Part shown: piece after piece, positions 1 through 8,191 of the stretch
Numbering within the stretch: position 1 is the first letter of the stretch
Layout: the number at the start of each line of letters is the position of its first letter
Origin: Bradyrhizobium elkanii WSM2783
GTDB lineage: Bacteria > Pseudomonadota > Alphaproteobacteria > Rhizobiales > Xanthobacteraceae
Direction: 5' to 3'
NCBI RefSeq assembly: GCF_000472865.1
Contig: NZ_AXAP01000054.1
Span: 1-55,677 of the forward strand
Length of the DNA: 55,677 nucleotides
Translations under genes and position numbers: made by a program
Notes under the pieces: model-generated
Told to the model about the DNA's origin: nothing
Seen by the model: only the letters and a program-made list of their open reading frames with translations
Database searches by the model: none

Positions 1-746
1 CCCTGGGATGGTCGACGGGCAGCGGTTGCCGGAAGCACGATCACTTTCGCTCCGACTTTCACCCGCTCATAAAGGTCCACGACGTCCTCATTGGTCAGCC
101 GGATACAGCCGGACGAAACCCGCTTCCCGATCGTATCGGGCTTGTTGGTGCCGTGAATTCTATATTCGGTCTCGCCCAGATACATCGCCCGAGCGCCGAG
201 CGGGTTGCCGGGACCGCCTGCCATAAACCGCGGCAGATAAGGCTGACGCACAAGCATCTCTGCCGGCGGACGCCAATCCGGCCATTCCGTCTTACGGGCC
301 ACAGTCTGCTCGCCTGACCATGTGAAGCCTTCGCGGCCAACACCGATGCCGTAGCGCAACGCTTGCGTGTCGCTCAGAACGAAATACAGGAATGTGTTCT
401 TGGTATCGATGATCACGGTGCCCGGCGTCTGGTGGCTGGCGTAGTCAACTACCTGCCGAACAAATGCTCCGGGACCGTCAGCAGCTTTTGGTGGTTCGAC
501 CAGAGGCGCCGGGACCGAAATCGGAGCCGGAGCTGGCGCTGATGCATGAACTGGAGTTGACACGTGAACCGGAGTTGACGATGCCAGGGCTTGGGGCGCG
601 GACGGCTTCCGTATCGGTTGCACGCTCGTCGGGCGAGACAGCAAGCTGTATCCCAATGCGGCGACGGCCACGGCGCCAACTGCAACTCTCGCGGCCATTG
701 GTAGTGCGAGCGCTTCTGCCTTTCCACGTTTGGCCCGCTTACTCAT
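1..746 (-). CDS. L,D-transpeptidase (YkuD domain), 3' end outside window
   Basis: Reading the minus strand from the ATG at 746 gives 248 codons open to the window edge, so the C-terminus is missing. The protein starts with a basic stretch and one hydrophobic segment (about residues 17-35, signal anchor), then a Pro/Ala/Ser/Val-rich linker to about residue 90, then a YkuD catalytic domain. The active-site signature is visible: a His in HGTNKPDTIG, followed about 16 residues later by SSGCIRL with the catalytic Cys. Family knowledge: these enzymes act in the periplasm, forming 3-3 cross-links in peptidoglycan or anchoring proteins to it through meso-diaminopimelate. It is transcribed away from the rest of the window and no operon partner is visible. 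The family call is secure; the exact physiological role (cross-linking or protein anchoring) is not. Confidence 0.9.
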   Translation of the reverse strand, partial: MSKRAKRGKAEALALPMAARVAVGAVAVAALGYSLLSRPTSVQPIRKPSAPQALASSTPVHVSTPVHASAPAPAPISVPAPLVEPPKAADGPGAFVRQVVDYASHQTPGTVIIDTKNTFLYFVLSDTQALRYGIGVGREGFTWSGEQTVARKTEWPDWRPPAEMLVRQPYLPRFMAGGPGNPLGARAMYLGETEYRIHGTNKPDTIGKRVSSGCIRLTNEDVVDLYERVKVGAKVIVLPATAARRPSQ

Positions 747-1357
747 ATCTTTCCCCCGGTCACCATGCCCGGAAGAGGTACCCAGCAAAATTTAAGAAAC
801 TTCGAAGCGATTTCGCTCAGGCTGGAACCGTTAGCGGTGGTTAACGCCGAACTCTTGTTCGGCAACATAAAAATTGGGAGTGACGCTCGATATCAATTTG
901 GCGACATGGACGACGCACGTCACATTGCGGAACGAGTCGAAGTCTGAATTGCCCGGCCGAGCGGACACGCTCCGCTCTTTGGTTAACAGCGGCTTCGGGT
1001 CAAAGCGCGACGTCCCCCACTCCGTATGCGTCAGTCTACTTAGCCTGTCCAGAAAACCATAGGCCTCACTTCGACGCTCTAGTTTCACGCAAACATCTTT
1101 ATCGCCGACTTCCTTTGATCGCTATGGGTCACAAGCGGCGGTAGAAACTCGCGCGAGCGAGTTTCCGGACTACCCGTGAGAGCGGACCTGCGAGATCGGG
1201 CGCCAGGATATCATCGTCATTGCGCTGGGATTGCTCAGCGCCGCCGCCTACATCATCCAGTACCGCCTGCTGCACTAGACCAATGCGCCATAATATTGCG
1301 TCATTCGCTCAACATCGTTCCGACTCGCGGGGAGCTGCTCATGTGGAAGGAACAAGC
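747..1357. other. intergenic region, no gene recognised
   Basis: About 610 bases between two divergent genes. Short open frames exist in several phases, but none has a ribosome binding site or a sequence that looks like a protein family. The stretch around 960-1030 (ccgctctttggttaac...cttcgggtcaaag) resembles degenerate intergenic sequence I associate with Bradyrhizobium-type genomes. That is recollection, not a search result. The promoters of the two flanking genes must lie here. Confidence 0.4.
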
Positions 1358-2533
1358 ATGCGACGCTTTCTATTCATCATCGGGCTTCTTGCCGCGCTGA
1401 TCATTTCCCCCGTCACCCAAGCCCAAATCATAAGCATTACGATCGCCCCACCGGAGCTTCCGGTCTATGAGCAACCGCCGCTTCCAGCACCTGGGTACAT
1501 TTGGACGCCCGGCTATTGGGCTTACAGCACGGACGGTTATTACTGGGTTCCGGGCACCTGGGTGGAGCCGCCGGCCGTCGGCCTGTTGTGGACACCCGGT
1601 TACTGGGCCTGGCGTGACGGTGTTTACGCATGGAACACCGGTTATTGGGGGCCGCGTGTCGGCTTCTACGGTGGCGTCAACTATGGTTTCGGCTATGGCG
1701 GCGTCGGCTATGAAGGCGGCCACTGGGACAATGGCGTGCTGGCTTACAACCGCACCATCAATAATTTCGGCAGTGTCAACGTCACCAACGTCTATAGCAA
1801 GACCGTGATCAACAACAACATCACGCGTGTCAGTTTCAACGGCGGCAGTGGTGGGATCACGTCTCAGCCGACGGCGCAAGAGCAAGTGGCTGCGCAGGAT
1901 CACCACGTTGCTCCTGCGCCCGCGCAGATCCAGCAGCAGCACCTGGCGAGCACGAACAGAGCGCTGCTCGCCTCCGAGAACCACGGCCGCCCGGCAATCG
2001 CAGCGACAGCCAAGCCCGGCGAGTTCACCGGCAAGGGTGTTGTCGCCGCACGGGAAGCCAAGCCGGGACCCGCGCCGCTGCCGCAGCCGGTCGCTCCCAA
2101 AGCGCCTGCGAACAATGCGGTCGCCAACAAGCCGCTCGAGAGCAAGCCTCTTGCGGCCGCCCCACCCGGCAATAAGCCTGTTGCGAACGATCCTCCCGCC
2201 GCGAACAAGTCACGTGAAAACAAGGCATCTGTTGGCTCGGAGCATGCTGCGCCGACCAACGGAGCGCTGCCCAAGCCGCCGAATGCGGCGGTCAGACCGG
2301 AAGCAAAGCCTCTGAATGCCGCAGCGAAGCCGGCAAATGTCGCAGCGAAACCGGTCGCCGCCCCACCGGCGCCAAAACCCGGCGCCGTTGCCGCGGCCCC
2401 GAAGCCGCCCCAGCATCCATCCGCTGCTCCAGCGCCACATCGAGTTGCCGCCGCGTCGCATCCGGCGTCGCGCCCCGCGCCCCACCCGCCGGCTGCAAAG
2501 CGGAATGTCTCGCCGCATAACGAGGCGCATTAG
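1358..2533 (+). CDS. secreted WxPGYW-repeat protein with Pro/Ala-rich tail
   Basis: 391 residues from the ATG at 1358, chosen because the purine-rich AAGGAAC lies just upstream and a clear signal peptide begins there (MRRFLFIIGLLAALI...TQAQ). The open frame extends further upstream, but that part does not look coded. Residues 30-90 carry three tandem aromatic repeats of the YxWxPGYW type (APGYIWTPGYW, YYWVPGTW, LLWTPGYWAW). A Gly/Tyr-rich stretch and a NNI/VNVTNVY segment follow. From about residue 170 to the end the sequence is Pro/Ala/Lys/Asn low-complexity with repeats such as AAKP and NKP. WxPGYW repeat proteins are common as exported proteins of unknown function in alphaproteobacteria. 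The repeats and tail suggest a cell-surface or periplasmic structural role, which is inference. No operon partner: the next gene is convergent. Confidence 0.8.
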   Translation: MRRFLFIIGLLAALIISPVTQAQIISITIAPPELPVYEQPPLPAPGYIWTPGYWAYSTDGYYWVPGTWVEPPAVGLLWTPGYWAWRDGVYAWNTGYWGPRVGFYGGVNYGFGYGGVGYEGGHWDNGVLAYNRTINNFGSVNVTNVYSKTVINNNITRVSFNGGSGGITSQPTAQEQVAAQDHHVAPAPAQIQQQHLASTNRALLASENHGRPAIAATAKPGEFTGKGVVAAREAKPGPAPLPQPVAPKAPANNAVANKPLESKPLAAAPPGNKPVANDPPAANKSRENKASVGSEHAAPTNGALPKPPNAAVRPEAKPLNAAAKPANVAAKPVAAPPAPKPGAVAAAPKPPQHPSAAPAPHRVAAASHPASRPAPHPPAAKRNVSPHNEAH

Positions 2534-2535
2534 AC

Positions 2536-2592
2536 CATGACCCGATTAGGCGGATTCGGATCATGTTCTCATCTCTTTGTTTGAGCATGATC
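2536..2592. repeat. short copy of dispersed gagcatgatc palindromic repeat
   Basis: The run ttcggatcatgttctcatctctttgtttgagcatgatc-type sequence shares long identical blocks (tctcatctctttgtt, gagcatgatc) with the repeats at 12554-12655 and 18891-19018. It lies between two convergent genes and contains inverted gatcatg/catgatc words. It is probably a truncated copy of the same intergenic repeat and may act as a transcription end. Confidence 0.65.
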
Positions 2593-2639
2593 CAGCGCTC
2601 GAGACTCGAATTCCCCGGTCGCCTTTCGCCATCCAACCG

Positions 2640-3821
2640 CTAAGCGCGTGTCAACGCTTCGCGCACGTTGACACGTTCCCCGCCTGGCTTGCTGACATAA
2701 AGATGGCTCTCCAGGACGGATTGCATGTTCTCGAACATCGAATAGAGATCGTCGCAATATACCGACGGATTGTCGTAACCATTTGCGTTGGAAAAACGAT
2801 GCGGAAGATAGCCCCCTCCGCAAGCGTTCATGAACTTGCACTGCCGGCATTTCTCGCAAAGATTGATTGAGGCGTCGCGCGCCGCTTTCCAGCGCGGCTC
2901 GTTCCTGACCTCGTCGATCGCATGATCGAAGATGTTGAACCTGGTCCGCGTGAAGCCGTCGCCCGCGATGCGGAGCACATCGTGGGCCTCCACGGTGCCA
3001 TCGGTCATCACGGTGCAAAGCTCGATCGGCTTGTGGCCGACGCCTTCGGTCGGCGAATTGTTGCCAAGCAGGGCAGTGATCATGTCGGAAATGATGCGGA
3101 TATTGGCGGTCGGCGCCGTGCGATTTGCCGTCAACCACAAGTCGAACAGTCCGTTGTAGAACGACGCAATGGATGGCGGCTTCTCGTCCACCGTCGCATC
3201 GGGGATCATGATGTCGTAGTTCGCAATTCCGCACGCGGCGAAAAACGCGACATACTGCTCCGGGGGATAAGCGGGATTGCAGACAGCCAAAGCGCTTACG
3301 CCGATGTCGCGTGATACCAGCTTGCGGGCGGCGCGCTCCACCGCCGCGTGGGTGCCCGTACCTTGAAACGTGCGACGGTGAATGTCGTGAATATGTTCGG
3401 GTCCATCGAGACTGATCGCAACCGAGATGTTGCGCGTCTCGAAGCAGTCCAGCCATTGATCATCGATCAACACGCCATTGGTCGTGACCGCGATGGGAAT
3501 GTCGCAACCGGTTCGCGATGAAATGCGCTCGCAGCCCTCGGCAAAATGGTGGAAATTCTCGACACCCCAGAGCAAGGGCTCGCCGCCGTGCAGAACGATG
3601 GGAAAATCGACGAGGGAGTATCGCGCGACGTGTTCTTCGATGCGCTGCAACAATTGATGTAGCACGCCGGTGCTCATCAGCTTGGGCTTGTCGTAGACGG
3701 CCGCGTCGCGAAACCAGTAGCAATAGGAGCAGTCGATGTTGCATCGCGCTGCCACCTTGACCAGCAACTGCGTGATCGGCTGATCCTGGAAGGCGACAGG
3801 ATTTGAATCGTCAAACAACAT
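2640..3821 (-). CDS. radical SAM/SPASM peptide maturase, FxsB-like
   Basis: 393 residues. The radical SAM cluster motif CxxxCxxC is present at Cys27, Cys31 and Cys34 (CNIDCSYCYWF). HGGEPLL and VTTNGVLID follow, typical of the SAM-binding barrel. The C-terminus is a SPASM domain for auxiliary Fe-S clusters: CTVMTDG, LCEKCRQCKF, NACGGG, then HRFSNANGYDNPSVYC. The arrangement CxxCxxC...CGGG...HR...NPSVYC closely resembles FxsB-type maturases, which belong to the wider group that cross-links aromatic residues in ribosomal peptides (cyclophane or 'triceptide' formation). The gene lies 37 bp downstream of a repeat-rich small protein on the same strand, the likely substrate. No strong ribosome binding site is visible, so translation may be coupled to the precursor transcript. 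Radical SAM/SPASM is secure; the FxsB affinity is from motif memory; the reaction is inferred. Confidence 0.88.
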   Translation of the reverse strand: MLFDDSNPVAFQDQPITQLLVKVAARCNIDCSYCYWFRDAAVYDKPKLMSTGVLHQLLQRIEEHVARYSLVDFPIVLHGGEPLLWGVENFHHFAEGCERISSRTGCDIPIAVTTNGVLIDDQWLDCFETRNISVAISLDGPEHIHDIHRRTFQGTGTHAAVERAARKLVSRDIGVSALAVCNPAYPPEQYVAFFAACGIANYDIMIPDATVDEKPPSIASFYNGLFDLWLTANRTAPTANIRIISDMITALLGNNSPTEGVGHKPIELCTVMTDGTVEAHDVLRIAGDGFTRTRFNIFDHAIDEVRNEPRWKAARDASINLCEKCRQCKFMNACGGGYLPHRFSNANGYDNPSVYCDDLYSMFENMQSVLESHLYVSKPGGERVNVREALTRA

Positions 3822-3858
3822 GCCGATGCCGGTATGCGCCTGAAAAAATTGCGATTAG

Positions 3859-4191
3859 CTAGTATCCCCGAACAAAGCCCCCTCTGCGGAACGCGCCCGC
3901 TCCCGGAGCGTACGCGCCTCTGCGGAAGGCACCTGCCCCTGGAGCGTATCCGGCCCTGCGAAAGACACCCGCATGCGGCCCTCGGCCAAAGCCTCGCCTG
4001 AAATAAACTTGATTTACAACGGGTTGGTCGGGAATAACCGCGGGTTGGTCGGAGCTAAGTCCTTCCGTCGAACTCTGCTCGCGCAGTTCGTTCAGCAGCG
4101 CGTCGATACCTGGATGATCGCTCTGAATTGTCGCGCCCGGCCCGTGCAACTGCAGGAGGCTCGCCAAAACCTTCAGCGTGGTAATCGCCAT
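3859..4191 (-). CDS. candidate RiPP precursor with FRR repeats
   Basis: 110 residues from the ATG at 4191, preceded by GAGGAG 7-8 bases upstream. An ATG ten codons earlier lacks such a site. The N-terminal half (residues 1-60) looks like a leader: hydrophobic TLKVLASLLQL, then acidic HPGIDALLNELREQ. There is no signal peptide. The C-terminal 50 residues are built from a 12-13 residue repeat with FRR at 64-66, 77-79, 89-91 and 101-103, separated by AGYAPGAGA-type spacers, and ending FVRGY. Gly, Arg, Ala and aromatic residues dominate and there is no Cys. It sits directly upstream of the radical SAM/SPASM maturase. Aromatic-x-x motifs are the usual substrate of cyclophane-forming maturases, so each FRR may receive one cross-link. 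That function is inference; the pairing and repeats are seen directly. Confidence 0.75.
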   Translation of the reverse strand: MAITTLKVLASLLQLHGPGATIQSDHPGIDALLNELREQSSTEGLSSDQPAVIPDQPVVNQVYFRRGFGRGPHAGVFRRAGYAPGAGAFRRGAYAPGAGAFRRGGFVRGY

Positions 4192-4442
4192 GGTCGTGCT
4201 CCTCTTCGCGATGCAGTTCAAGATCGAACGAAAGACCGGTGATTTGCCTCAACCGGATGAGCAGCGGACAGTATATACCTTTTCTATTGCAGCGGAAATG
4301 TGGTGGGGCCGAGGTAGCGCTCTTTGCCACACAATGCTTTCAGGAAATTCCGACCGTTGACGGTCGGGATGAAGTTCGAAGCGGCGCGTCGGCGCAAATT
4401 TGCAGCAGGAGATCAATACACAAGCCGCAGGGAAACACGGAA

Positions 4443-5228
4443 ATGAGCGATTGGTTGCACAACCTTTCAGTGCTCTGGATGGCACTCACCATTTTCGCCT
4501 TTACCTACCTTCTGGCGATCTTAGTTTTCGTAGGCGTTACAATACTATCGACCAAGGGCCGAACAGCTTCATTCAAGTCGGTCTCTCCCGGCATGTTGCC
4601 TGTACTAGGCATCATATTCGGCCTGTTTGTTGCCTTCACCGCGTCGCAGGTCTGGAGTGATAGTGATCGCGCCAGCTCGGCGGTAAGCCGCGAAGCCAGT
4701 TCGCTGCGAGCGGTTATCCTTCTCGCCGGCGGTTTGCCCGCAGAGCAGGAGACGCGCCTGCGCAGCCTCGTTCGTGAGTACGTCGAGCAAACAGTAGCGG
4801 TCGAATGGCCAATGATGGCGCGCAAAACTGCTTCGCTAACGGTGGATCCCCCCGCTCTCGCCCAGGTGCTGCAGCTCGTCGTCTCGATCTCGGCGCAAGG
4901 TGCAGGCCAGCAGACGGCGCAACGCGAAATCATCACAGCCTTGCAGTCCGCGCTGGACGCCCGAAGACAACGGATCATCGTCAGCCAGTCAGAAGTCAAT
5001 TCGGTCAAGTGGTTGTGCCTCTACCTGCAGGCGATATGCGAGTTGCTGGTGATCGCCCTCGTTCACTGCGATAATAGGTTGGGATCAGCAATCGCGATGT
5101 GGCTGTTCGCGACCGGAGCGGCAACCTCGGTTTTGCTGATTGCCACTCATGATCGGCCATTCACGGGTCAGATTTCGATAGGGCCCGCGCCGTTGCTGCA
5201 AATCATGCCCGAAAAGACGGCAAGCTGA
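4443..5228 (+). CDS. DUF4239-like membrane protein
   Basis: 261 residues from the ATG at 4443. The frame is open further upstream, but that part has no protein-like character. Two hydrophobic segments lie at the N-terminus (about residues 8-35 and 50-70) and two at the C-terminus (about 185-205 and 212-235). A soluble middle part carries Arg/Glu-rich helices. This topology and the GIIFGLFVAFTASQVW / SREASSLR features match the bacterial DUF4239 family, whose function is unknown. It is divergent from the peptide/maturase cassette and shares about 250 bp of upstream region with it. Nothing in the sequence shows whether the two are functionally linked. Confidence 0.7.
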   Translation: MSDWLHNLSVLWMALTIFAFTYLLAILVFVGVTILSTKGRTASFKSVSPGMLPVLGIIFGLFVAFTASQVWSDSDRASSAVSREASSLRAVILLAGGLPAEQETRLRSLVREYVEQTVAVEWPMMARKTASLTVDPPALAQVLQLVVSISAQGAGQQTAQREIITALQSALDARRQRIIVSQSEVNSVKWLCLYLQAICELLVIALVHCDNRLGSAIAMWLFATGAATSVLLIATHDRPFTGQISIGPAPLLQIMPEKTAS

Positions 5229-5395
5229 TATGTGTCGGGTTGCACCGACACTTTTGGGCGGCTGACAGCCATCCATCTTGAACCAGTGACCGCGGCTGCG
5301 ATGCGCGCATGGCAGAAGGACGTTCCCGGTGCGTTGTAAGTACTCGCGAGAGGACGAATAATGCTCATCATTGAATCGCTTCAGGGAAGGTACGA

Positions 5396-6721
5396 TTGTC
5401 GCTTGTCGTTGAGGAGACCAAACAGTTCGGCGTGAAGCGCGCGGCATTTGCCGCCACGATCGGCAACATGCTCGAATTCTATGATTTCATCACCTACAGC
5501 TTCTTCGCGATACAGATCGGCCACACCTTCTTCCCTGTGCAAGGCGAGTATGGCAGCCTGATGCTGTCGCTTGCGACCTTCGGCGCGGGTTTCATCACGC
5601 GCCCGATCGGCGGGATCGTGCTTGGCATCTATTCCGACCGTGTCGGCCGGCGGCCGGCAATGCTGCTCAGCTTTGCGTTGATGGGGAGCGCGATCCTGGC
5701 GATCTCGATCACCCCATCCTACAACGCCATCGGCCTTGCGGCGCCGATCATTGTGATCGTGGCGCGCTTGGTGCAGGGATTTGCGCTCGGCGGCGAGGTC
5801 GGGCCGACCACGGCCTATCTCCTGGAGATCGCCCCGCCGGAACGTCGGGCGCTGGTGGTCTCGTGGCAGCCGACAAGCCAGCAGATCGCCGCCACCACCG
5901 GCGCGCTGGTCGGCTTCATTCTGAGCAGGACGATGACGCCAGAGGCGCTGGATTCCTACGGCTGGCGCGTGGCGTTCCTGATCGGCGCCATCTGCCTGCC
6001 GTTCGGGCTCTGGATGCGCCGGACGCTGCCGGAGACGATCCCGCAAGGCGAAAGCGGCGCCCGGCGCATCGAGAGCTCGAGCCATCTCGCGCTGGCGCGC
6101 CGGCACATTCGCCTGATCGCACTGGCGCTGATGATCTTGGCGAGCGGCACGATTTCGACCTATGTGACGCAATACATGACGACCTATGCGCAGAACACGC
6201 TCCATGTGGCGCCGTCTCTGGCCTTTGCGACGTCGCTTGTCAGCAATGGTCTTGGGATCGCGGGCGCGTTGCTGGGAGGCTGGCTGGCCGACTTGCTGGG
6301 TCGCAAGCCGGTCATGATCTATCCGCAGCTCGTCACGCTCGCGCTGACCTATCCGATCTTCCTGTGGATCGCCGGTGCACCCGGCGCGTGGTCGCTGTTG
6401 TTCGGCTTCGGCGCGCTATCGCTGATCGGATCGCTGCCGTTCACGGCTTTCTATGCGACCTTCACCGAGGCGCTGCCCCAACAGATCCGCGGCGGCGTAT
6501 TCGCCACCGTCTACGCGGTTGCAATCGCAAGCTTCGGCGGCACCGCGCAGCTCGTGGTCACGTGGCTGCTGCATATTTCAGGAGATCCGCTGGCGCCCGC
6601 CTGGTACCTCCTGCTCGCCGCCGTCGTCGGACTGATTGCGATGAGCCTGATGCCCGAGACGGCACCGGTGAAAGTGCAGGCTGGTGCACCAGCCCGTAGC
6701 CCGGGTGGAGCGAATGCGTAA
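5396..6721 (+). CDS. MFS transporter, metabolite:H+ symporter (MHS) type
   Basis: 441 residues from a TTG start at 5396, selected because AGGGAAGG lies 5 bases upstream and no ATG is in frame nearby. The sequence has the pattern of 12 membrane segments. The MFS loop 2-3 motif appears as GIYSDRVGRRPAM, and the family-typical N-terminus IGNMLEFYDFITYSFFA and the segment VQGFALGGEVGPTTAYL place it with metabolite:proton symporters (citrate, proline/betaine, dicarboxylate and similar). The substrate cannot be told. It probably sits in the cytoplasmic membrane importing an organic acid or osmolyte. Odd point: its last codons (ARSPGGANA) and stop are formed by the left arm of an intergenic inverted repeat. 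Confidence 0.88.
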   Translation: MSLVVEETKQFGVKRAAFAATIGNMLEFYDFITYSFFAIQIGHTFFPVQGEYGSLMLSLATFGAGFITRPIGGIVLGIYSDRVGRRPAMLLSFALMGSAILAISITPSYNAIGLAAPIIVIVARLVQGFALGGEVGPTTAYLLEIAPPERRALVVSWQPTSQQIAATTGALVGFILSRTMTPEALDSYGWRVAFLIGAICLPFGLWMRRTLPETIPQGESGARRIESSSHLALARRHIRLIALALMILASGTISTYVTQYMTTYAQNTLHVAPSLAFATSLVSNGLGIAGALLGGWLADLLGRKPVMIYPQLVTLALTYPIFLWIAGAPGAWSLLFGFGALSLIGSLPFTAFYATFTEALPQQIRGGVFATVYAVAIASFGGTAQLVVTWLLHISGDPLAPAWYLLLAAVVGLIAMSLMPETAPVKVQAGAPARSPGGANA

Positions 6722-6786
6722 CCCGCGACGTCGGCATCCGCGACTACGGGCAGTCCCGGGTTGCGCTGCGCTTCACCCGGGCTACG
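6695..6786. repeat. imperfect inverted repeat (cgtagcccgg family)
   Basis: Left arm 6695-6725 (cgtagcccgggtggagcgaatgcg...) and right arm 6757-6786 (cgggttgcgctgcgcttcacccgggctacg) are near-complementary across a 31-base loop. I recognise this as a dispersed palindromic repeat type seen in Bradyrhizobium-like genomes (recollection). It overlaps the 3' end of the MFS gene and lies between convergent genes, where it could fold as a stable RNA hairpin. Confidence 0.7.
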
Positions 6787-6815
6787 GAGCAGGCCCCCTT
6801 TGATTGATCGACGGA

Positions 6816-7904
6816 TCAGCTCTGCGAGTGGCGCGCCATGAAGTTGTCATAGCCGACTTCGGCGACCTGGAACCATTGATAGCCGTTGCTGGTATAGGCT
6901 GTCAGCGATTCATAGACCTTCTTGAAATTGGCGTTGCTGGCCGCGACTTCGGCGTGCAGCTCCTTTGCCGCCTTGAAGCTTGCTTCCATGATCGCAGGCG
7001 AGAAGGCGTGCAGCTTGGCGCCGCCCGCGAGCAGCTTCTTCAGCGCGGTCGGGTTCACGGTGTCGTACTTCGCCATCATCCAGTTGTTGGCCTGGTGGCC
7101 GGCCTGCTCGAGGATGGCCTGATAGTATTTCGGCAACGCATTCCACTTCTCGAGATTGACGAAGACCAGCAGCATCGGGCCGCCCTCCCACCATCCCGGA
7201 TAGTAGTAATGCGGCGCGACCTTCTGCAGGCCGAGCTTCTCGTCATCGTAAGGGCCGACCCATTCGGCTGCGTCGATCGTGCCTTTCTCAAGCGCCGGGT
7301 AGATGTCGCCGCCGGCGATCTGCTGCGGAACGCAACCGAGCTTCTCCATGACGCGCCCGGCGAAACCGCCGATGCGGAATTTCAATCCTTTCAGATCATC
7401 GACGGTGTTGATCTCCTTGCGGAACCAGCCGCCCATCTGGCAGGTCGTGTTGCCGGCAAGCAGCGAGGTGACGTTGTAGCCCTTATAGAACTCGTTCAGG
7501 AGCTCCTTGCCGCCGCCCATCATGTACCAGGCCTGATTGAGCCGCGCGTTCGGCCCGAACGGCACCGATGAGCCGAAGGTGAAGGTCGGATCCTTGCCGA
7601 AATAGTAGTAAGAGGCGGTGTGGCCCATCTCGACCGTGCCGCTCTGCACGGCGTCCAGCACCTGCAGGCCCGGCACGATCTCGCCAGCGGCAAAAGTCTG
7701 GATCTGGAATTTGTTGTCGGTGGCCTCGCCGACGACCTTGGCCATGATCTCGGCTGCGCCATGCAGCGTATCGAGCGATTTCGGCCAGCTCGTCGTCATC
7801 CGCCATTTCAGCTCCGGCATCGACTGCGCGATGGCCGGCGCGGCGAGCGTGGCGGCACCGGCGGCACCGATGCCGGCGACTTTGATGAAGTCCCGTCGTT
7901 TCAT
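6816..7904 (-). CDS. TRAP transporter solute-binding protein (DctP family), Tat signal
   Basis: 362 residues from the ATG at 7904, with GGGAGGA 8 bases upstream. The frame continues upstream without protein character. The N-terminus MKRRDFIKVAGIGAAGAATLAAPAIAQ is a twin-arginine signal. The mature part follows the DctP/TakP-type pattern: WPKSLDTLHGAAE, AAGEIVPGLQVLDAV, GGWFRKEINTVDDLKGLKFRIGG, and IYPALEKGTIDAAEWVGPYDDEKLGLQ with the Arg and Trp residues that usually contact a carboxylate. Such proteins bind 2-oxo acids or other carboxylates in the periplasm and deliver them to a DctQM membrane pair. No dctQ or dctM gene is nearby, so this is an orphan binding protein. A close paralogue lies at 9514-10602. 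Family secure; ligand unknown. Confidence 0.93.
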   Translation of the reverse strand: MKRRDFIKVAGIGAAGAATLAAPAIAQSMPELKWRMTTSWPKSLDTLHGAAEIMAKVVGEATDNKFQIQTFAAGEIVPGLQVLDAVQSGTVEMGHTASYYYFGKDPTFTFGSSVPFGPNARLNQAWYMMGGGKELLNEFYKGYNVTSLLAGNTTCQMGGWFRKEINTVDDLKGLKFRIGGFAGRVMEKLGCVPQQIAGGDIYPALEKGTIDAAEWVGPYDDEKLGLQKVAPHYYYPGWWEGGPMLLVFVNLEKWNALPKYYQAILEQAGHQANNWMMAKYDTVNPTALKKLLAGGAKLHAFSPAIMEASFKAAKELHAEVAASNANFKKVYESLTAYTSNGYQWFQVAEVGYDNFMARHSQS

Positions 7905-8191
7905 GTCGTTTCCTCCCTTTGAATATGTGTCATCGGCCTTCGTACCGAGGCCTGAGGGCAGCATGGAACATCCCCTTCCCGATTGCCATCGCCAACGTTC
8001 GCCGCAGCGCTCAAAAAAAGCTTGGTCCGGGCCGTCCGTCTCGTGGGCGTGTGGATTACGAACGCAACAAAGATCCGATCTGCTGCAATCGTCTGGTAGC
8101 GCGGGTATCCAAATCTCTCCCATCCGACGCAATCGGCGGCCTGCCGTCGACAGGCTCGCCATCGCCGCTTCCGATCGATGGGAAACAAGCC

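Noticed and set aside
831..1088. 85-codon minus-strand frame upstream of the L,D-transpeptidase
   Set aside because: No ribosome site, no domain, irregular composition; looks like degenerate intergenic sequence.
2569..3456. 295-codon minus-strand frame within the radical SAM gene
   Set aside because: Same strand but different phase; the radical SAM motifs are in the other frame.
2640..4191. Calling the peptide cassette a standard GrrA/GrrM system
   Set aside because: The maturase C-terminal motifs fit FxsB better, and the peptide lacks the signal peptide and Gly-rich core I would expect of GrrA.
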